Counted from the first letter of the stretch, positions 1 to 9,513 are shown. The stretch: 64,000 nucleotides of DNA from Paenibacillus cremeus (GCF_007786445.1 NZ_VNJI01000024.1:1-64000); one strand, 5' to 3'. Notes: generated by a model not told the origin, from the sequence alone. Made by a program: numbers and translations.

Positions 1-804
1 GGGCAGTTCGTAATTTCAGGTCGAAAATATATAGTTTTTTCAGGCACAATTCGATCTTTTGGACGCATTAGAAACCCCTGTTATTAAAGTAATGGTTACC
101 TAATTACTTCGATAAACAGGGGGCGAAAACCTTTAGTCGTATAGTTATTCCGCTGTAGAAAAAAAAGAATTCCCCTCACTGTAAACTGGTACCCATACAC
201 TAAACACTTTTTTTGAAGTGTCCAGTGTATGGGTACCAGTTTAACTTCCCCGCGCCTATTTTTGTGTTTTTCTATGAGGACAGAAGCTCCTGTGAACGTT
301 GTAAAAAATTGAGGGCTCAAACGATAAATGTGAGGATATGTTTAGTAATTGGATCTCAATTGTTTATGGTAGATAAGGTCCAGCTCAAGATTGAGAAGTC
401 AAAAATATATAATAACTTGGATATCCTCGATGACCGGGAGAAGGAAGTAGTGGTTGGCCGTTTCGGTCTCCGAAGCCGGCGGCGAGGAGCGGACGCTGAT
501 GAAGCTGTATCATGAGTTTTATAACCAGAAGCGTAGGTGAAACGAAATATGAAAAGTGGCTTTCTGTATGGCAGGCCTTTTTGGTTTTTCTGCCTTCGAG
601 GTAACTTAGAGCCGCCTCACTCTGCGGGTAGGAGCGCGGCACGATGGAATGTCGTATAAAGGGCAGAATGTGTCGTTCTTCGGGTAGTAGGGGCAGTTTC
701 ATTTATTTATGATGAAAGCAGAAAGGGGGTTCCGTTAGATAGGGTCAATTACAAACCCAGATCGCTTATATGAATGGTCATAGCAGATAAAAGGAGTATA
801 AAGA
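1..804. other. Upstream region with no intact gene
   Basis: No convincing gene is seen before the malic enzyme. The stretch holds the long hairpin at 182-243. Around 405-540 there is a possible degenerate coding tail: one plus frame reads DDREKEVVVGRF, and after an apparent frameshift a second frame reads GEERTLMKLYHEFYNQKRR before the TGA at 538-540. I cannot assign it to a family. The rest shows nothing recognisable. Confidence 0.4.
182..243. repeat. 62-bp near-perfect hairpin
   Basis: A 20-base arm at 182-201 is the exact reverse complement of 224-243. The spacer contains a second short inverted pair (about 204-209 with 216-221) around a T-run. This is too long and symmetric for a typical terminator, so a small palindromic or MITE-like repeat is more likely. 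The sequence just upstream (AAAAAGAATTCCCCTCACTG at about 161-181) nearly matches one at about 16985-17006, beside the truncated IS1182-type gene, which hints at an insertion-sequence end. Confidence 0.6.
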
Positions 805-2202
805 ATGGCTTATAATAGTATGGTTGTCCGATTGGAGTTAATCAGGGTGTATTTTACTGAAGTAGCGTCAGCTATAGGAAGAGCTGGTGGAGATATCCTA
901 TCGATTGATGTTATTCGCTCAGGACCGGAATCATCAGTCCGCGACATCACAATCGATGTGCGAGATGCACAGGAAACGCAAATGATCGCGTCCCTTAAAG
1001 CAATAGAAGGCACTCGAATCATCAATGTTTCTGACCGGACGTTCCTTGCTCATATTGGAGGGAAAATATCGGTTGAGTCTAAAATTCCGGTGAAAAACAG
1101 GGATGATTTGTCCAGAGTTTATACGCCTGGAGTGGCCCGTGTTTGCTCCGCTATTCATGAGGATCAACAAAAGGCTTATTCTTTGTCCATTAAACGAAAT
1201 ACGGTGGCCGTAGTTACGGACGGTACATCAGTTTTGGGTCTTGGAGATATTGGTCCTTATGCGGCGGCGCCTGTTATGGAAGGTAAGGCGATGTTGTTTA
1301 AACAATTAGGTGAGGTAGATGCATTTCCGATTTGTCTCGATACGACCGATACCGAAGAGATCATTCGAACGGTCAAGGCTATCAGTCCCATTTTTGGCGG
1401 GATTAATCTGGAGGACATAAGCTCTCCACGATGTTTTGAGATTGAAACGCGATTGACGGAGGAACTGGACATCCCTGTTTTTCACGATGATCAACATGGT
1501 ACCGCCGTTGTGGTCATCGCAGGGCTTCTCAATGCCCTAAAGGTTGTTGGCAAACGGATGGATCAGGTTCGTGTGGTTGTGAACGGCATTGGTGCCGCCG
1601 GGGTATCCATATGCAAAATGCTGCTGAACGCAGGGGTTAAACGGCTTGTTCCGGTGGATAAGGAAGGAGCCATCGTTCGGGGGGGAACCTACTCGCATCC
1701 GATGTGGCAATGGCTTGCCAGACAACCCGAAGTGGAGACCAAGCAAGGTAGCTTGAAGGAGGTTCTTCCGGACGCTGATGTATTTATCGGGGTCTCGAGG
1801 GGAGGGCTGCTAACGACGTCTGACATTAAAAAAATGGCGCCGGACAGTATAGTATTCGCCATGGCCAATCCTAGTCCGGAGATCGCGCCAGATGAGGCTC
1901 TACCACATGTGCGCGTATTTGCAACTGGACGGAGTGACTACCCGAATCAAATTAATAATGTCCTGGTATTCCCGGGAATTTTTCGAGGTGCCCTGGATTG
2001 TCAGGCTCGATCTATTAACGAACCGATGAAACTGGCGGCGGCACGAGCTATCGCTTCTGTGGTAACCCCGTCTGAGTTAAATGAGCAATATATTATTCCA
2101 AGCATCTTTAATGAGCTGGTCGTTGCCAAAGTAAGACACGCGGTTATCGAAGCGGCTATTATTACTGGTGCCGCTCGACGTGTTCCTACCGATTTTCGAT
2201 GA
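805..2202 (+). CDS. NAD(P)-dependent malic enzyme with N-terminal ACT-like domain
   Basis: The 465-residue product should oxidatively decarboxylate malate to pyruvate in the cytoplasm. Residues 1-85 form an ACT-like regulatory segment (VAxAIGRAGGDI, RDITIDV). The rest is the malic enzyme fold: SRVYTPGVA near residue 109, the catalytic region LGLGDIGPYAA, the metal-binding EDIS near 203, FHDDQHGTAVV, the nucleotide loop GIGAAGVSI and MANPSPEI near the C-terminus. Length is about 50 residues over ACT-less bacterial malic enzymes, which fits the extra domain. AAAAGGAG lies about nine bases before the ATG. It stands alone; the next gene begins about 100 bases downstream. NAD versus NADP use cannot be read from sequence. 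Confidence 0.95.
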   Translation: MAYNSMVVRLELIRVYFTEVASAIGRAGGDILSIDVIRSGPESSVRDITIDVRDAQETQMIASLKAIEGTRIINVSDRTFLAHIGGKISVESKIPVKNRDDLSRVYTPGVARVCSAIHEDQQKAYSLSIKRNTVAVVTDGTSVLGLGDIGPYAAAPVMEGKAMLFKQLGEVDAFPICLDTTDTEEIIRTVKAISPIFGGINLEDISSPRCFEIETRLTEELDIPVFHDDQHGTAVVVIAGLLNALKVVGKRMDQVRVVVNGIGAAGVSICKMLLNAGVKRLVPVDKEGAIVRGGTYSHPMWQWLARQPEVETKQGSLKEVLPDADVFIGVSRGGLLTTSDIKKMAPDSIVFAMANPSPEIAPDEALPHVRVFATGRSDYPNQINNVLVFPGIFRGALDCQARSINEPMKLAAARAIASVVTPSELNEQYIIPSIFNELVVAKVRHAVIEAAIITGAARRVPTDFR

Positions 2203-2304
2203 AAGTGAGAAAACATCATCATAGTCGTCATAACGTCATAAATAGTCGTCTTTCGGGTAGGGCAAAACCGGTGGATGCGTTATGCTTGGGGAGGAGACAG
2301 GGGT

Positions 2305-3519
2305 ATGACAATCATCAACAGACTGCATGTTGATCGAGACATGAATCCCAGGGTCGCATTATATCTGGTCAGCAGTAGTTCTTTGCTAAGCGGATTTGCC
2401 CAATTTTCCTATAATCCGATCCTGCCCCAAGTGCAGCAAGAGCTACAGACTTCACTCTATTGGGTCAACATGACCGTAACGGTCTTCACTGTGGCCATGG
2501 CGATGATGCAGCTGGTTTTTGGCGTAATTGCCGATCGGAAAGGGAGACGGTCTGTCCTGTTAGTAGGGATGTGCGTATTTGTCTTGGCCTCGTTTGGGGC
2601 AGCCATCGCTCACTCCGTTATGACTCTGATCCTTTATCGCATGCTTCAAGGTGTGGGCGCCGCCGCGATCCCGGTAGTCACCGCAGCAGTAATCGGGGAC
2701 CTGTTTGAAGGGGATCAACGGACAAAAGCTATGGGGAATTACCAGCTAATCATGGCTTTATCACCGGCAATAGGTCCGCTGATCGGCGGAATCATAGGCG
2801 CCAGCTTTGGATATTGGGGCATTTTCTTATTCATTGCCATGGCAGGACTTTTGATGCTATCGGCTAATTTTGTTTGGCTTAAAGAGAGCAAGTCCACTAA
2901 TCAAAAGTCCCAAGGTTCTCCGGTAAAAAGATTCAAGGCGGTTCTCCAAGAACGTAAAAGTACAGCAGTGATGCTGATTGGGGGGGCTCAAGCCTTTTCG
3001 TCCAGCATTGTAATGGTCTTTATCCCGAATATTTTCCATGATCATTTCGCTCTAAGTCCTGCAATAACCGGGTTATCGTTCTTTCTCATGTCTTTGTCTT
3101 TCATGATTAGCGTCAAAATGGCTGAGTTTCTTGAACAGAGATGGGGAATTGCAAAATCATTTATTTTCGGCTGTTGGATGAACGTTGTCTCGCTTATTCT
3201 TTTCTCATTGCTTGTGGCGTCGTCGCCGTCGATTGCAATTATGCTGTTTTGTTTCTATGGCGTAACCTACGCTTTGGCCATGCCGCCTGCAATCACGATT
3301 TTAACCGGACTCTTTCCGGAGGATCGCGCTACTGCAGTCGCTGTGTACAATGTTTGCCGTAATATAGGAATGGCATTAGGACCCCTGGCTGGAGCTATGT
3401 TTTATATGACCAATTCTACGTTTGTATTATTTGGCGCCACAGCTCTCATTTACGGAGTAAGCGTTGGCTTTAGTAGCGTCACCCCGGATAACGTAAAGCG
3501 ACTACAAGTCAGACAGTAG
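2305..3519 (+). CDS. MFS transporter (drug-efflux type)
   Basis: A major facilitator protein of about 404 residues with some 12 hydrophobic helices, acting at the cytoplasmic membrane. The loop after helix 2 carries the MFS signature as GVIADRKGRRSVLLVG, and GPLIGGIIG in the fifth helix region is like the motif of drug:H+ antiporters. I place the start at the ATG at 2305 because GGGGAGGAG lies eight bases before it; an in-frame ATG at 2275 has no such site. The substrate cannot be inferred. Its neighbours are a malic enzyme and a sugar-type dehydrogenase, so a role in exporting or importing a metabolite is also possible. Confidence 0.88.
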   Translation: MTIINRLHVDRDMNPRVALYLVSSSSLLSGFAQFSYNPILPQVQQELQTSLYWVNMTVTVFTVAMAMMQLVFGVIADRKGRRSVLLVGMCVFVLASFGAAIAHSVMTLILYRMLQGVGAAAIPVVTAAVIGDLFEGDQRTKAMGNYQLIMALSPAIGPLIGGIIGASFGYWGIFLFIAMAGLLMLSANFVWLKESKSTNQKSQGSPVKRFKAVLQERKSTAVMLIGGAQAFSSSIVMVFIPNIFHDHFALSPAITGLSFFLMSLSFMISVKMAEFLEQRWGIAKSFIFGCWMNVVSLILFSLLVASSPSIAIMLFCFYGVTYALAMPPAITILTGLFPEDRATAVAVYNVCRNIGMALGPLAGAMFYMTNSTFVLFGATALIYGVSVGFSSVTPDNVKRLQVRQ

Positions 3520-3558
3520 AAGCTGCTTGTGGGATTATAATCAATGGAGGGATTCATA

Positions 3559-4650
3559 GTGAAAAAAGTAAAAGCAGGTATAGTCGGTTGTGGCGTAATC
3601 AGTGGGATTTACTTAAAAAACTGCAGCTCATTCGATTTGCTGGAAATAGCGGCAGTTGCAGATATTGATTTGGAACGCGCACAAGCAAAAGCACAGGAGT
3701 TCGGAGTGCCAAAAGCATGCTCGGTCGAGGAACTGCTCCAAGATCCGGAAATTGAGATTGTTATTAATCTAACCATTCCGGCGGCGCACGCTGAGATTTG
3801 CCTCGCGGCACTTGAAGCGGGGAAGCATGTGTATACGGAAAAGCCGCTGGCGGTGAACATGGAGGATGGTAAGCGAATCCTCGAGCTAGCCAACCGCAAG
3901 GCGCTTCGTGTTGGCGTAGCGCCCGATACCGTACTGGGCGGCGGCATCCAAACAAGCCGCAAGCTGATCGATGACGGGTGGATCGGTACGCCGGTAGCCG
4001 CAACCGCCTTCATGATGTCCGGCGGCCCAGAAAGATGGCATCCGAACCCGGAGTTTCTTTATGAAATCGGTGCCGGTCCGATGTTCGATATGGGGCCTTA
4101 CTACTTGTCTGCATTCATAACGCTGCTTGGGCCGATTCACCGGGTTACCGCCTCCGCAGCCATTTCCTTTCCGGAACGGACGATTACAAGCGAGGCGCGG
4201 TATGGACAAAAGATCAAGGTGCAGACGCCGACCCATATCGCGGGTGTGCTTGATTTTGTCAGCGGTCCGATTGCAACGCTAATCACCAGCTTTGATATTA
4301 AAGGCGGGTCTAATTTGCCACGCATAGAAATTTACGGCAGCAAAGGTACTCTTTCAGTGCCCGATCCGAATACATTTGGCGGTCCGGTTAGGATCAGGTT
4401 AGCCGGCAACGACGCGGAATGGAAAGAAGTTCCGATTGTGCATGGACATACGGAAAACTCACGCGGACTCGGGATCCTTGACATGGCTCGCGCGATTCGG
4501 ACGGGAGAGCCGCACCGCGCCAATGGCGAAATTGGCTATCAGGTGCTCGAGGCATTGCACGGATTCCATATTGCATCCAGCGAGAACAAGCATTATATCA
4601 TGCAAGGAACATGCGAACGGCCGCCCGCTATGCCCATCCCAGCGTTTTAA
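3559..4650 (+). CDS. Gfo/Idh/MocA-family oxidoreductase
   Basis: NAD(P)-dependent sugar or inositol-type dehydrogenase, about 363 residues. An N-terminal Rossmann fold shows AGIVGCGVISG, and the family signature GKHVYTEKPLAV (EKP catalytic Lys) lies near residue 95. The C-terminal alpha/beta substrate domain has HPNPEFLYEIGAGPMFDMGPYYL. The in-frame ATG at 3544 is itself part of the GGAGGG ribosome site, so I take the GTG at 3559 as the start. It begins the catabolic locus that continues to the sensor kinase at 16.6 kb. The substrate is probably a sugar, sugar acid or cyclitol; the sequence does not say which. Confidence 0.93.
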   Translation: MKKVKAGIVGCGVISGIYLKNCSSFDLLEIAAVADIDLERAQAKAQEFGVPKACSVEELLQDPEIEIVINLTIPAAHAEICLAALEAGKHVYTEKPLAVNMEDGKRILELANRKALRVGVAPDTVLGGGIQTSRKLIDDGWIGTPVAATAFMMSGGPERWHPNPEFLYEIGAGPMFDMGPYYLSAFITLLGPIHRVTASAAISFPERTITSEARYGQKIKVQTPTHIAGVLDFVSGPIATLITSFDIKGGSNLPRIEIYGSKGTLSVPDPNTFGGPVRIRLAGNDAEWKEVPIVHGHTENSRGLGILDMARAIRTGEPHRANGEIGYQVLEALHGFHIASSENKHYIMQGTCERPPAMPIPAF

Positions 4651-4702
4651 GGATAACGGGCTTCGTCGAAAACAGCTGTAAGTCTTCGTTTCAACCGAAA
4701 AC

Positions 4703-4735
4703 AGCCTCCTAATTTTTAATTCCCGGGGGCTTTTT
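4703..4735 (+). terminator. Probable Rho-independent terminator
   Basis: AGCCTCC pairs with GGGGGCT across an AT-rich loop, with one G-T pair, followed directly by TTTTT. It ends transcription of the dehydrogenase gene before the response regulator promoter. Confidence 0.6.
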
Positions 4736-4780
4736 CCATTTTTTGAGTTTGAATAGTAAGTTATTTAGGTTAGCTTGCTA

Positions 4781-4790
4781 TGGTATAATT
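4781..4790 (+). promoter_or_regulatory. Extended -10 promoter for the response regulator gene
   Basis: TGGTATAAT matches an extended sigma-A -10 element (TGnTATAAT), 34 bases before the assigned ATG at 4823. This supports that start rather than the upstream in-frame codon at 4775, which would lie inside the promoter. Confidence 0.6.
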
Positions 4791-4822
4791 TAATGGCTAG
4801 TTTGCTACATGAGGTGAAGGAT

Positions 4823-6433
4823 ATGTACCGGTTGCTTATTGTGGATGACGAAATCCATGCAGCTCACGGCATTGAAATAGGGATCAATTGGGCGAATTTG
4901 GGGATTTCGAATGTGTATGTCGCCTATAACATCCGACAAGCTATGGAGATTTTCTTCAATCACGCGATCGATCTCATGATATGTGATATTGAAATGCCGC
5001 AGGGGAACGGTCTGGAATTGCTCGCTTGGGTCAAAGAGCATTACGCCTCGACCGAGACTTTGTTTTTGACATGTCATGCGGATTTCGATTATGCAAAACA
5101 AGCGTTGCAGCTCGGAAGCTTCGACTATTTGCTAAAGCCTGTTCGATACAAGGAACTAGAGAGCGTTGTCATGAAGGCCATCGAGAAAGTGAAGGCAGAA
5201 CGGGAAGCGGACAAGTTTACCGAGACCTTAAAGCATTATTACGAGCTGTGGTCCAAGCATCATCCGCTGCTTGTGGAGCGTTTCTGGTTTGATTTGATTC
5301 ATCATGCGGTTTCCTTGCATCCGGAGCAAATTTTGGAAATGATCCAAACACGGAATATTCCATATCATCCCAATTCTCAATTTGTTCCTATTCTGATTGC
5401 CATCCATGAATGGAGTAAAGAGATTACGAATCGTGAACGAAAAATTTTGGAGTATGCACTTCGCAATGCTGCTGAGCACAGCTTTCAATTGGATGGGGTA
5501 CAGGGGCTTACACTTCAACTGTCCGAACGGCATTTCATTGCCTTATTTCCGGCAGGACATCCGCTTCTTGACCACCCCAGTACGAGCTTGATCCAAGAGC
5601 TATCGACATATATTTCAAATTGTGAAACCTATTTTTATTCGAAACTGTCCTGTTATGTTGGTATACGTACGGATATGCGGGAGATTCACCATGCTGTTGA
5701 GGATTTAATCCGGCTGGATACGGATAATGTTGCCAAATCAAAGCAAGTCTACCGTATAGATGAGCCTGCCATACTGCCGAAAGCGGTTGCATTGCCAAAT
5801 GTCAGCCATTGGTTGGAACTGCTCAAGCAAGGTGCGAAGTTGCCTTTGATTTCTGAGATCCACCATTATCTGGAGGACTTGAAGCAAGGAGAAAGCAGTG
5901 CTATCCAACTTCAGGAATTTTTCCATGACTTCATGCAAATGGTCTATCATGTTCTTCAGCTGAAGGGACTGCAAGCTCACCGTATTTTTACGGAAAGCAT
6001 GTCCCCCGTTCAAGTGGCGAATGCTACGCGTTCCATCTCTGCCCTGAAAGAATGGTCCAGCCAGATTATTGACAGGGCCGCCCAATTCATTCGATCGGTT
6101 GAGGAATCTCAGAGTGTAATCGATCGTGTAAGAAGGTTTATTAAGGAAAATATTAAACAGGATTTGTCCAGGGACGATATCTCAGAGCATGTCTTCTTAA
6201 GTCCGGATTATTTATCGAGGCTGTTTAAGAAAGAGACGGGGATATCGCTGAACGATTATATGATTGAGGAACGATTCAAATACGCTAAAGAGCTGCTGAT
6301 CAGCACGGATATGCCCATTAGCAGTATCGCCGCTGCCATCGGCTACACCAACTTCTCGCACTTCTCTAAAATGTTTAAACGCGTTACGAACATGAATCCA
6401 TTAGAGTTTCGGAAAAAATGTAAGAATGGATGA
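4823..6433 (+). CDS. AraC-type response regulator (YesN family)
   Basis: Two-component response regulator of 536 residues. The N-terminal receiver has the acidic pair VDDE near residue 8, the phosphoacceptor Asp in CDIEMP near 55, and the conserved Lys in LLKPV near 104. A long middle region follows. The last 100 residues form an AraC-type double helix-turn-helix (LSPDYLSRLFKKETG, then AIGYTNFSHFSKMFKR). GAGGTGAAGG precedes the ATG by about two bases plus spacer. The partner kinase is most likely the YesM-type protein at 14.8-16.6 kb. Such pairs usually activate a neighbouring carbohydrate transporter, which fits the ABC importer at 8.5-12.0 kb. Confidence 0.95.
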   Translation: MYRLLIVDDEIHAAHGIEIGINWANLGISNVYVAYNIRQAMEIFFNHAIDLMICDIEMPQGNGLELLAWVKEHYASTETLFLTCHADFDYAKQALQLGSFDYLLKPVRYKELESVVMKAIEKVKAEREADKFTETLKHYYELWSKHHPLLVERFWFDLIHHAVSLHPEQILEMIQTRNIPYHPNSQFVPILIAIHEWSKEITNRERKILEYALRNAAEHSFQLDGVQGLTLQLSERHFIALFPAGHPLLDHPSTSLIQELSTYISNCETYFYSKLSCYVGIRTDMREIHHAVEDLIRLDTDNVAKSKQVYRIDEPAILPKAVALPNVSHWLELLKQGAKLPLISEIHHYLEDLKQGESSAIQLQEFFHDFMQMVYHVLQLKGLQAHRIFTESMSPVQVANATRSISALKEWSSQIIDRAAQFIRSVEESQSVIDRVRRFIKENIKQDLSRDDISEHVFLSPDYLSRLFKKETGISLNDYMIEERFKYAKELLISTDMPISSIAAAIGYTNFSHFSKMFKRVTNMNPLEFRKKCKNG

Positions 6434-6476
6434 GACGCCATAATGCTGCTGAGAAGCAGATTTATGGCGTCTTTTT
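6434..6476 (+). terminator. Rho-independent terminator after the response regulator
   Basis: The nine-base stem GACGCCATA (6434-6442) pairs perfectly with TATGGCGTC (6463-6471), followed by TTTTT. Confidence 0.85.
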
Positions 6477-6620
6477 CTGCGTAAGCACGTTGGATGAACG
6501 CTGTTTTCGTATCCCGTTTAAACGGCATTAAAGGTCAGGTTTTGGGTAGAGCGTCTGTGGGATTCGTTATACAATGGCCATAGGCATTCATCAAATTCTT
6601 ATACAGTTGGAGGAGTAACT

Positions 6621-7469
6621 ATGGCTCTATCTATGGGATTACAGTTGTTTTCCGTTAAAAATGCACTCAAACAAGATTTTAAAGGCACTTTGGAGAGAGT
6701 TGCAGAGATCGGCTATAAAAATTTGGAGGTGGTTATTCGCAAGACAGAAGAGGGATTAAGTCTTGGTGGAGACATTTCTCCTGCGGAAATGAAACGATTG
6801 CTGGATCAGCTCGGAATGAGGGCTGTCGGCTGTCATACACGAGTAAACGAGGAGACGGATTGGGATCGGATGATCGAGGCCAATCATGAGATCGGTAGCA
6901 CGGCTATTGGCTGCTCGATTGCCTTCTTTTCCAATAAACAGGATGTCCTTGATTTTAGTGCTAGGTTCAACAAATACGGAGAAATTTGCAATCGAAACGG
7001 CATTGACCTCTATTATCACAATCACTTTCAAGAGTTTCAGGTATTTGAGGGACAGACGGTCATGGACATTATGCTTGAGAACACTGAGCGTGATTTCGTC
7101 AAATTCGAATTTGATACCTACTGGGCGGTAAGAGGGGGCGTCGATCCCATCGCTTGGCTGCAGAAATTGGGCAGCCGTTGTGAAATGCTTCATCAGAAGG
7201 ATTTACCGGCAGCGGCTCAGCCGGTCAATTGGTTCGATGTTTTTGGCGCTGATAGCCGTATTACGATTGATGAGTTGTATAAGACGCAGGATGCGGCACA
7301 CTTTACCGAAGTAGGGGAAGGGACACTGAACATTCCCGCAATCATTCAAGCGGCACGCAGCATTGGCTCCGCGAAGTATATGTTCGTGGAGCAGGATGTT
7401 ACCGCGAGGGATGAACTGGAAGGGATCGCAATCAGCTACAAAAACTTGTCCAGGCTTTTGGAAGGATAG
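6621..7469 (+). CDS. TIM-barrel sugar phosphate isomerase/epimerase, copy 1
   Basis: A 282-residue protein of the xylose-isomerase-like TIM-barrel superfamily (IolE/IolI/hydroxypyruvate-isomerase type). It would act on a sugar, keto-sugar or cyclitol in the cytoplasm. Visible landmarks are GLQLFSVKN at the start, YYHNHFQEF near residue 133, FEFDTYWAV near 162 (metal-binding Asp), MLHQKDL near 190, and FTEVGEGTLNIP near 230, which supplies a metal-binding Glu. GGAGGAG sits eight bases before the ATG. A possible -10 (TATACAAT at about 6568) and the terminators on both sides suggest its own transcript. It is a paralogue of the next gene; the pair share these motifs almost unchanged. Confidence 0.93.
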   Translation: MALSMGLQLFSVKNALKQDFKGTLERVAEIGYKNLEVVIRKTEEGLSLGGDISPAEMKRLLDQLGMRAVGCHTRVNEETDWDRMIEANHEIGSTAIGCSIAFFSNKQDVLDFSARFNKYGEICNRNGIDLYYHNHFQEFQVFEGQTVMDIMLENTERDFVKFEFDTYWAVRGGVDPIAWLQKLGSRCEMLHQKDLPAAAQPVNWFDVFGADSRITIDELYKTQDAAHFTEVGEGTLNIPAIIQAARSIGSAKYMFVEQDVTARDELEGIAISYKNLSRLLEG

Positions 7470-7473
7470 GTAC

Positions 7474-7500
7474 AAAGAGACGCGCTGCGTCTCTTTTTTT
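7474..7500 (+). terminator. Rho-independent terminator between the two isomerase genes
   Basis: AAAGAGACGC (7474-7483) pairs with GCGTCTCTTT (7487-7496) across a three-base loop, followed by a T-run. Confidence 0.88.
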
Positions 7501-7641
7501 GCACTTTGAGAATATTGGAGGACGATCATCCGATGTCGTGAAAACGGTATTTCAGGTCGGGTTTCGAGTGGAGAGGCATGATGATTTGCCCTACAATTAC
7601 AGTAGTAAGAGCTTCTGAAATGCATAAGGGAGAGGTTAATT

Positions 7642-8493
7642 ATGAGCATATCCATTGGCTTGCAGGTGTTCTCCGTAAGAAAAGAGCTGGCAAAGGATTT
7701 TTGGGGTACATTGGAAAAGGTCGCGGTAATCGGGTATGAAAATATTGAATTCGCTAATCATGCCGCAGATAAGGACCCTGGCGTAGGCTTTAACATCGCT
7801 GCGGACGTGTTAAAGAAGCGGATGGACGAACTTGGGTTAAAGACGGTGGCGGCCCACGTACATCCGATGAGCGTCGACATCATGGAAAATGTGATTGATT
7901 ACCATCAAGCGATCGGCAATAAATCGATCGTATGCGGCATCGGCTTCTGGAAAAACAGAGACGAGGTGCTTGAATTTAGCAAGTATTTAAATAAAATCGG
8001 TGAAATTTGCAGAAAAAGAGATATGGATTTTTATTATCACAATCACTTTATGGAATTCCAGAAGTTCGATGGTCAATATGTCATGGATACCATTCTTGAG
8101 CATACGGAAAAAGAGCTGGTTAAAATCGAGCTTGATACGTATTGGGCCATTCGGGGCGGAATCAATCCGATCGAATATTTGCGAAAGCTTGGAGACCGGT
8201 GTGACCTCGTCCATCAGAAAGACTTGACACCGGAAGCCGTGCCTGCGAATATATTCGAAACGATAGGGGAAGACTGCGAGATTGGGCCGGCTAAAATGCG
8301 CGAATTCTCCAAGGTAGAATATTTTACTGAGGTCGGAGAAGGGACCATTGACATTAAGTCAATTATTACCGAGATGAAAAGCATCGGAGCCGCTAAATAT
8401 TTAATTCTCGAGCAGGATCATTCGGCAAGGAATGAACTCGAAAGTATCGCAATCAGCTATAAAAATCTAAAACGGCTATTAAGCGACAACTAG
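7642..8493 (+). CDS. TIM-barrel sugar phosphate isomerase/epimerase, copy 2
   Basis: A 283-residue paralogue of the preceding gene with the same layout: GLQVFSVRK at the start, YYHNHFMEF near residue 133, IELDTYWAIRGG near 163, LVHQKDL near 192 and FTEVGEGTIDI near 232. The metal ligands of the xylose-isomerase-like fold therefore appear intact in both copies, so the two probably act on related but different intermediates or do successive steps. GGGAGAGG precedes the ATG. A TACAAT -10-like box at about 7591 lies between the terminator and this gene. The transporter genes follow after 32 bases and may share its transcript. Confidence 0.93.
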   Translation: MSISIGLQVFSVRKELAKDFWGTLEKVAVIGYENIEFANHAADKDPGVGFNIAADVLKKRMDELGLKTVAAHVHPMSVDIMENVIDYHQAIGNKSIVCGIGFWKNRDEVLEFSKYLNKIGEICRKRDMDFYYHNHFMEFQKFDGQYVMDTILEHTEKELVKIELDTYWAIRGGINPIEYLRKLGDRCDLVHQKDLTPEAVPANIFETIGEDCEIGPAKMREFSKVEYFTEVGEGTIDIKSIITEMKSIGAAKYLILEQDHSARNELESIAISYKNLKRLLSDN

Positions 8494-8525
8494 TGAGGCA
8501 GGACTTTCAGGAAGGAAGATCCAGT

Positions 8526-9497
8526 ATGAATGAATTGGCAGTTGAAGCGAAGAGTGCTGTTGAGTTCAAAGTAGCCAAGAAGATAAACCGTGTTAAAATG
8601 TTCAGACGCTACCTCCCATTATTCATCATGGTACTGCCAGGATTTCTTTATTTACTCATCAATAACTATTTGCCTATGCTGGGAGTTTTAATTGCTTTCA
8701 AAGATATCAACTATACTAAAGGGATCTTAGACAGCGATTGGATCGGCTTCAAAAACTTTGAATTCCTTTTCAAAACCAGCGACGCATTAATTATTACCAG
8801 AAATACGCTGTTATATAATTTGGCCTTTATTTTCGTCAATTTCTCGGCGGCGATTGCGATTGCGATTTTGCTAAATGAATTAAAATCGAAGTTTGCTTCA
8901 CGGTTTTATCAAAGTGTTGTTCTTCTTCCTTACTTAATTTCCACCGTTATTGTGGGCTATCTAGTGTTTTCATTGCTCAGTATGGAAAATGGTTTTGTGA
9001 ACAAAACGATTCTCCCAATGCTTGGGCACGAGGCGATCCCATGGTATAGCGATCCGAAATATTGGCCTTACATTTTAGTTCTTGTCAGCGCTTGGAAGGG
9101 TGCAGGATATTTTTGTGTCATCTTTCTAGCAGCGATTATCGGCATTGATCATGAATACTACGAGGCGGCTAAAATCGATGGAGCTAACAAATGGCAGCAA
9201 ATCAGCCAAATCACGATTCCCTTGATTAAACCGGTAATCATCATCATGACATTGATTGCTGTAGGCAAAATATTTCATTCCGACTTCGGATTGTTTTATC
9301 AAGTTCCGCTTGACGCAGGTGCACTGCTTCCGACGACCAATGTGATAGATACTTACGTTTATCGTTCATTGCTGACGCTTGGAGATATTGGAATGTCCTC
9401 TGCAGCAGGGATGTACCAATCGGTTGTCGGATTTTTACTGGTGTTGATTTCAAACTTTATTGTACGAAGAATTAGTAAAGAAAACGCCTTATTTTAA
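8526..9497 (+). CDS. ABC transporter permease, LplB type
   Basis: Inner-membrane permease of a carbohydrate ABC importer (CUT1, LplB-like), about 323 residues with six predicted helices. The cytoplasmic EAA loop that docks the ATPase is visible as YEAAKIDGANKWQQISQITIP near residue 220. The ATG at 8526 is preceded by GGAAGGAAG at a sensible distance; an in-frame GTG at 8493 overlaps the upstream stop and is less likely. It pairs with the next permease and the lipoprotein binding protein. No ATPase gene lies nearby, as is usual for this class, which shares an MsmX-type ATPase encoded elsewhere. Confidence 0.94.
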   Translation: MNELAVEAKSAVEFKVAKKINRVKMFRRYLPLFIMVLPGFLYLLINNYLPMLGVLIAFKDINYTKGILDSDWIGFKNFEFLFKTSDALIITRNTLLYNLAFIFVNFSAAIAIAILLNELKSKFASRFYQSVVLLPYLISTVIVGYLVFSLLSMENGFVNKTILPMLGHEAIPWYSDPKYWPYILVLVSAWKGAGYFCVIFLAAIIGIDHEYYEAAKIDGANKWQQISQITIPLIKPVIIIMTLIAVGKIFHSDFGLFYQVPLDAGALLPTTNVIDTYVYRSLLTLGDIGMSSAAGMYQSVVGFLLVLISNFIVRRISKENALF

Positions 9498-9513
9498 CCG
9501 GGAGTGGTTGCCT

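Noticed and set aside
213-515. Plus frame with sigma-factor-like text (DDREKEVVVGRFGL)
   Set aside because: Only about 15 residues look like sigma region 4, the start has no ribosome site and lies in the hairpin; kept only as a possible degenerate tail.
3609-4013. 134-codon minus frame opposite the first dehydrogenase
   Set aside because: It is the antisense shadow of a well supported gene, with low-complexity Ser/Ala composition.
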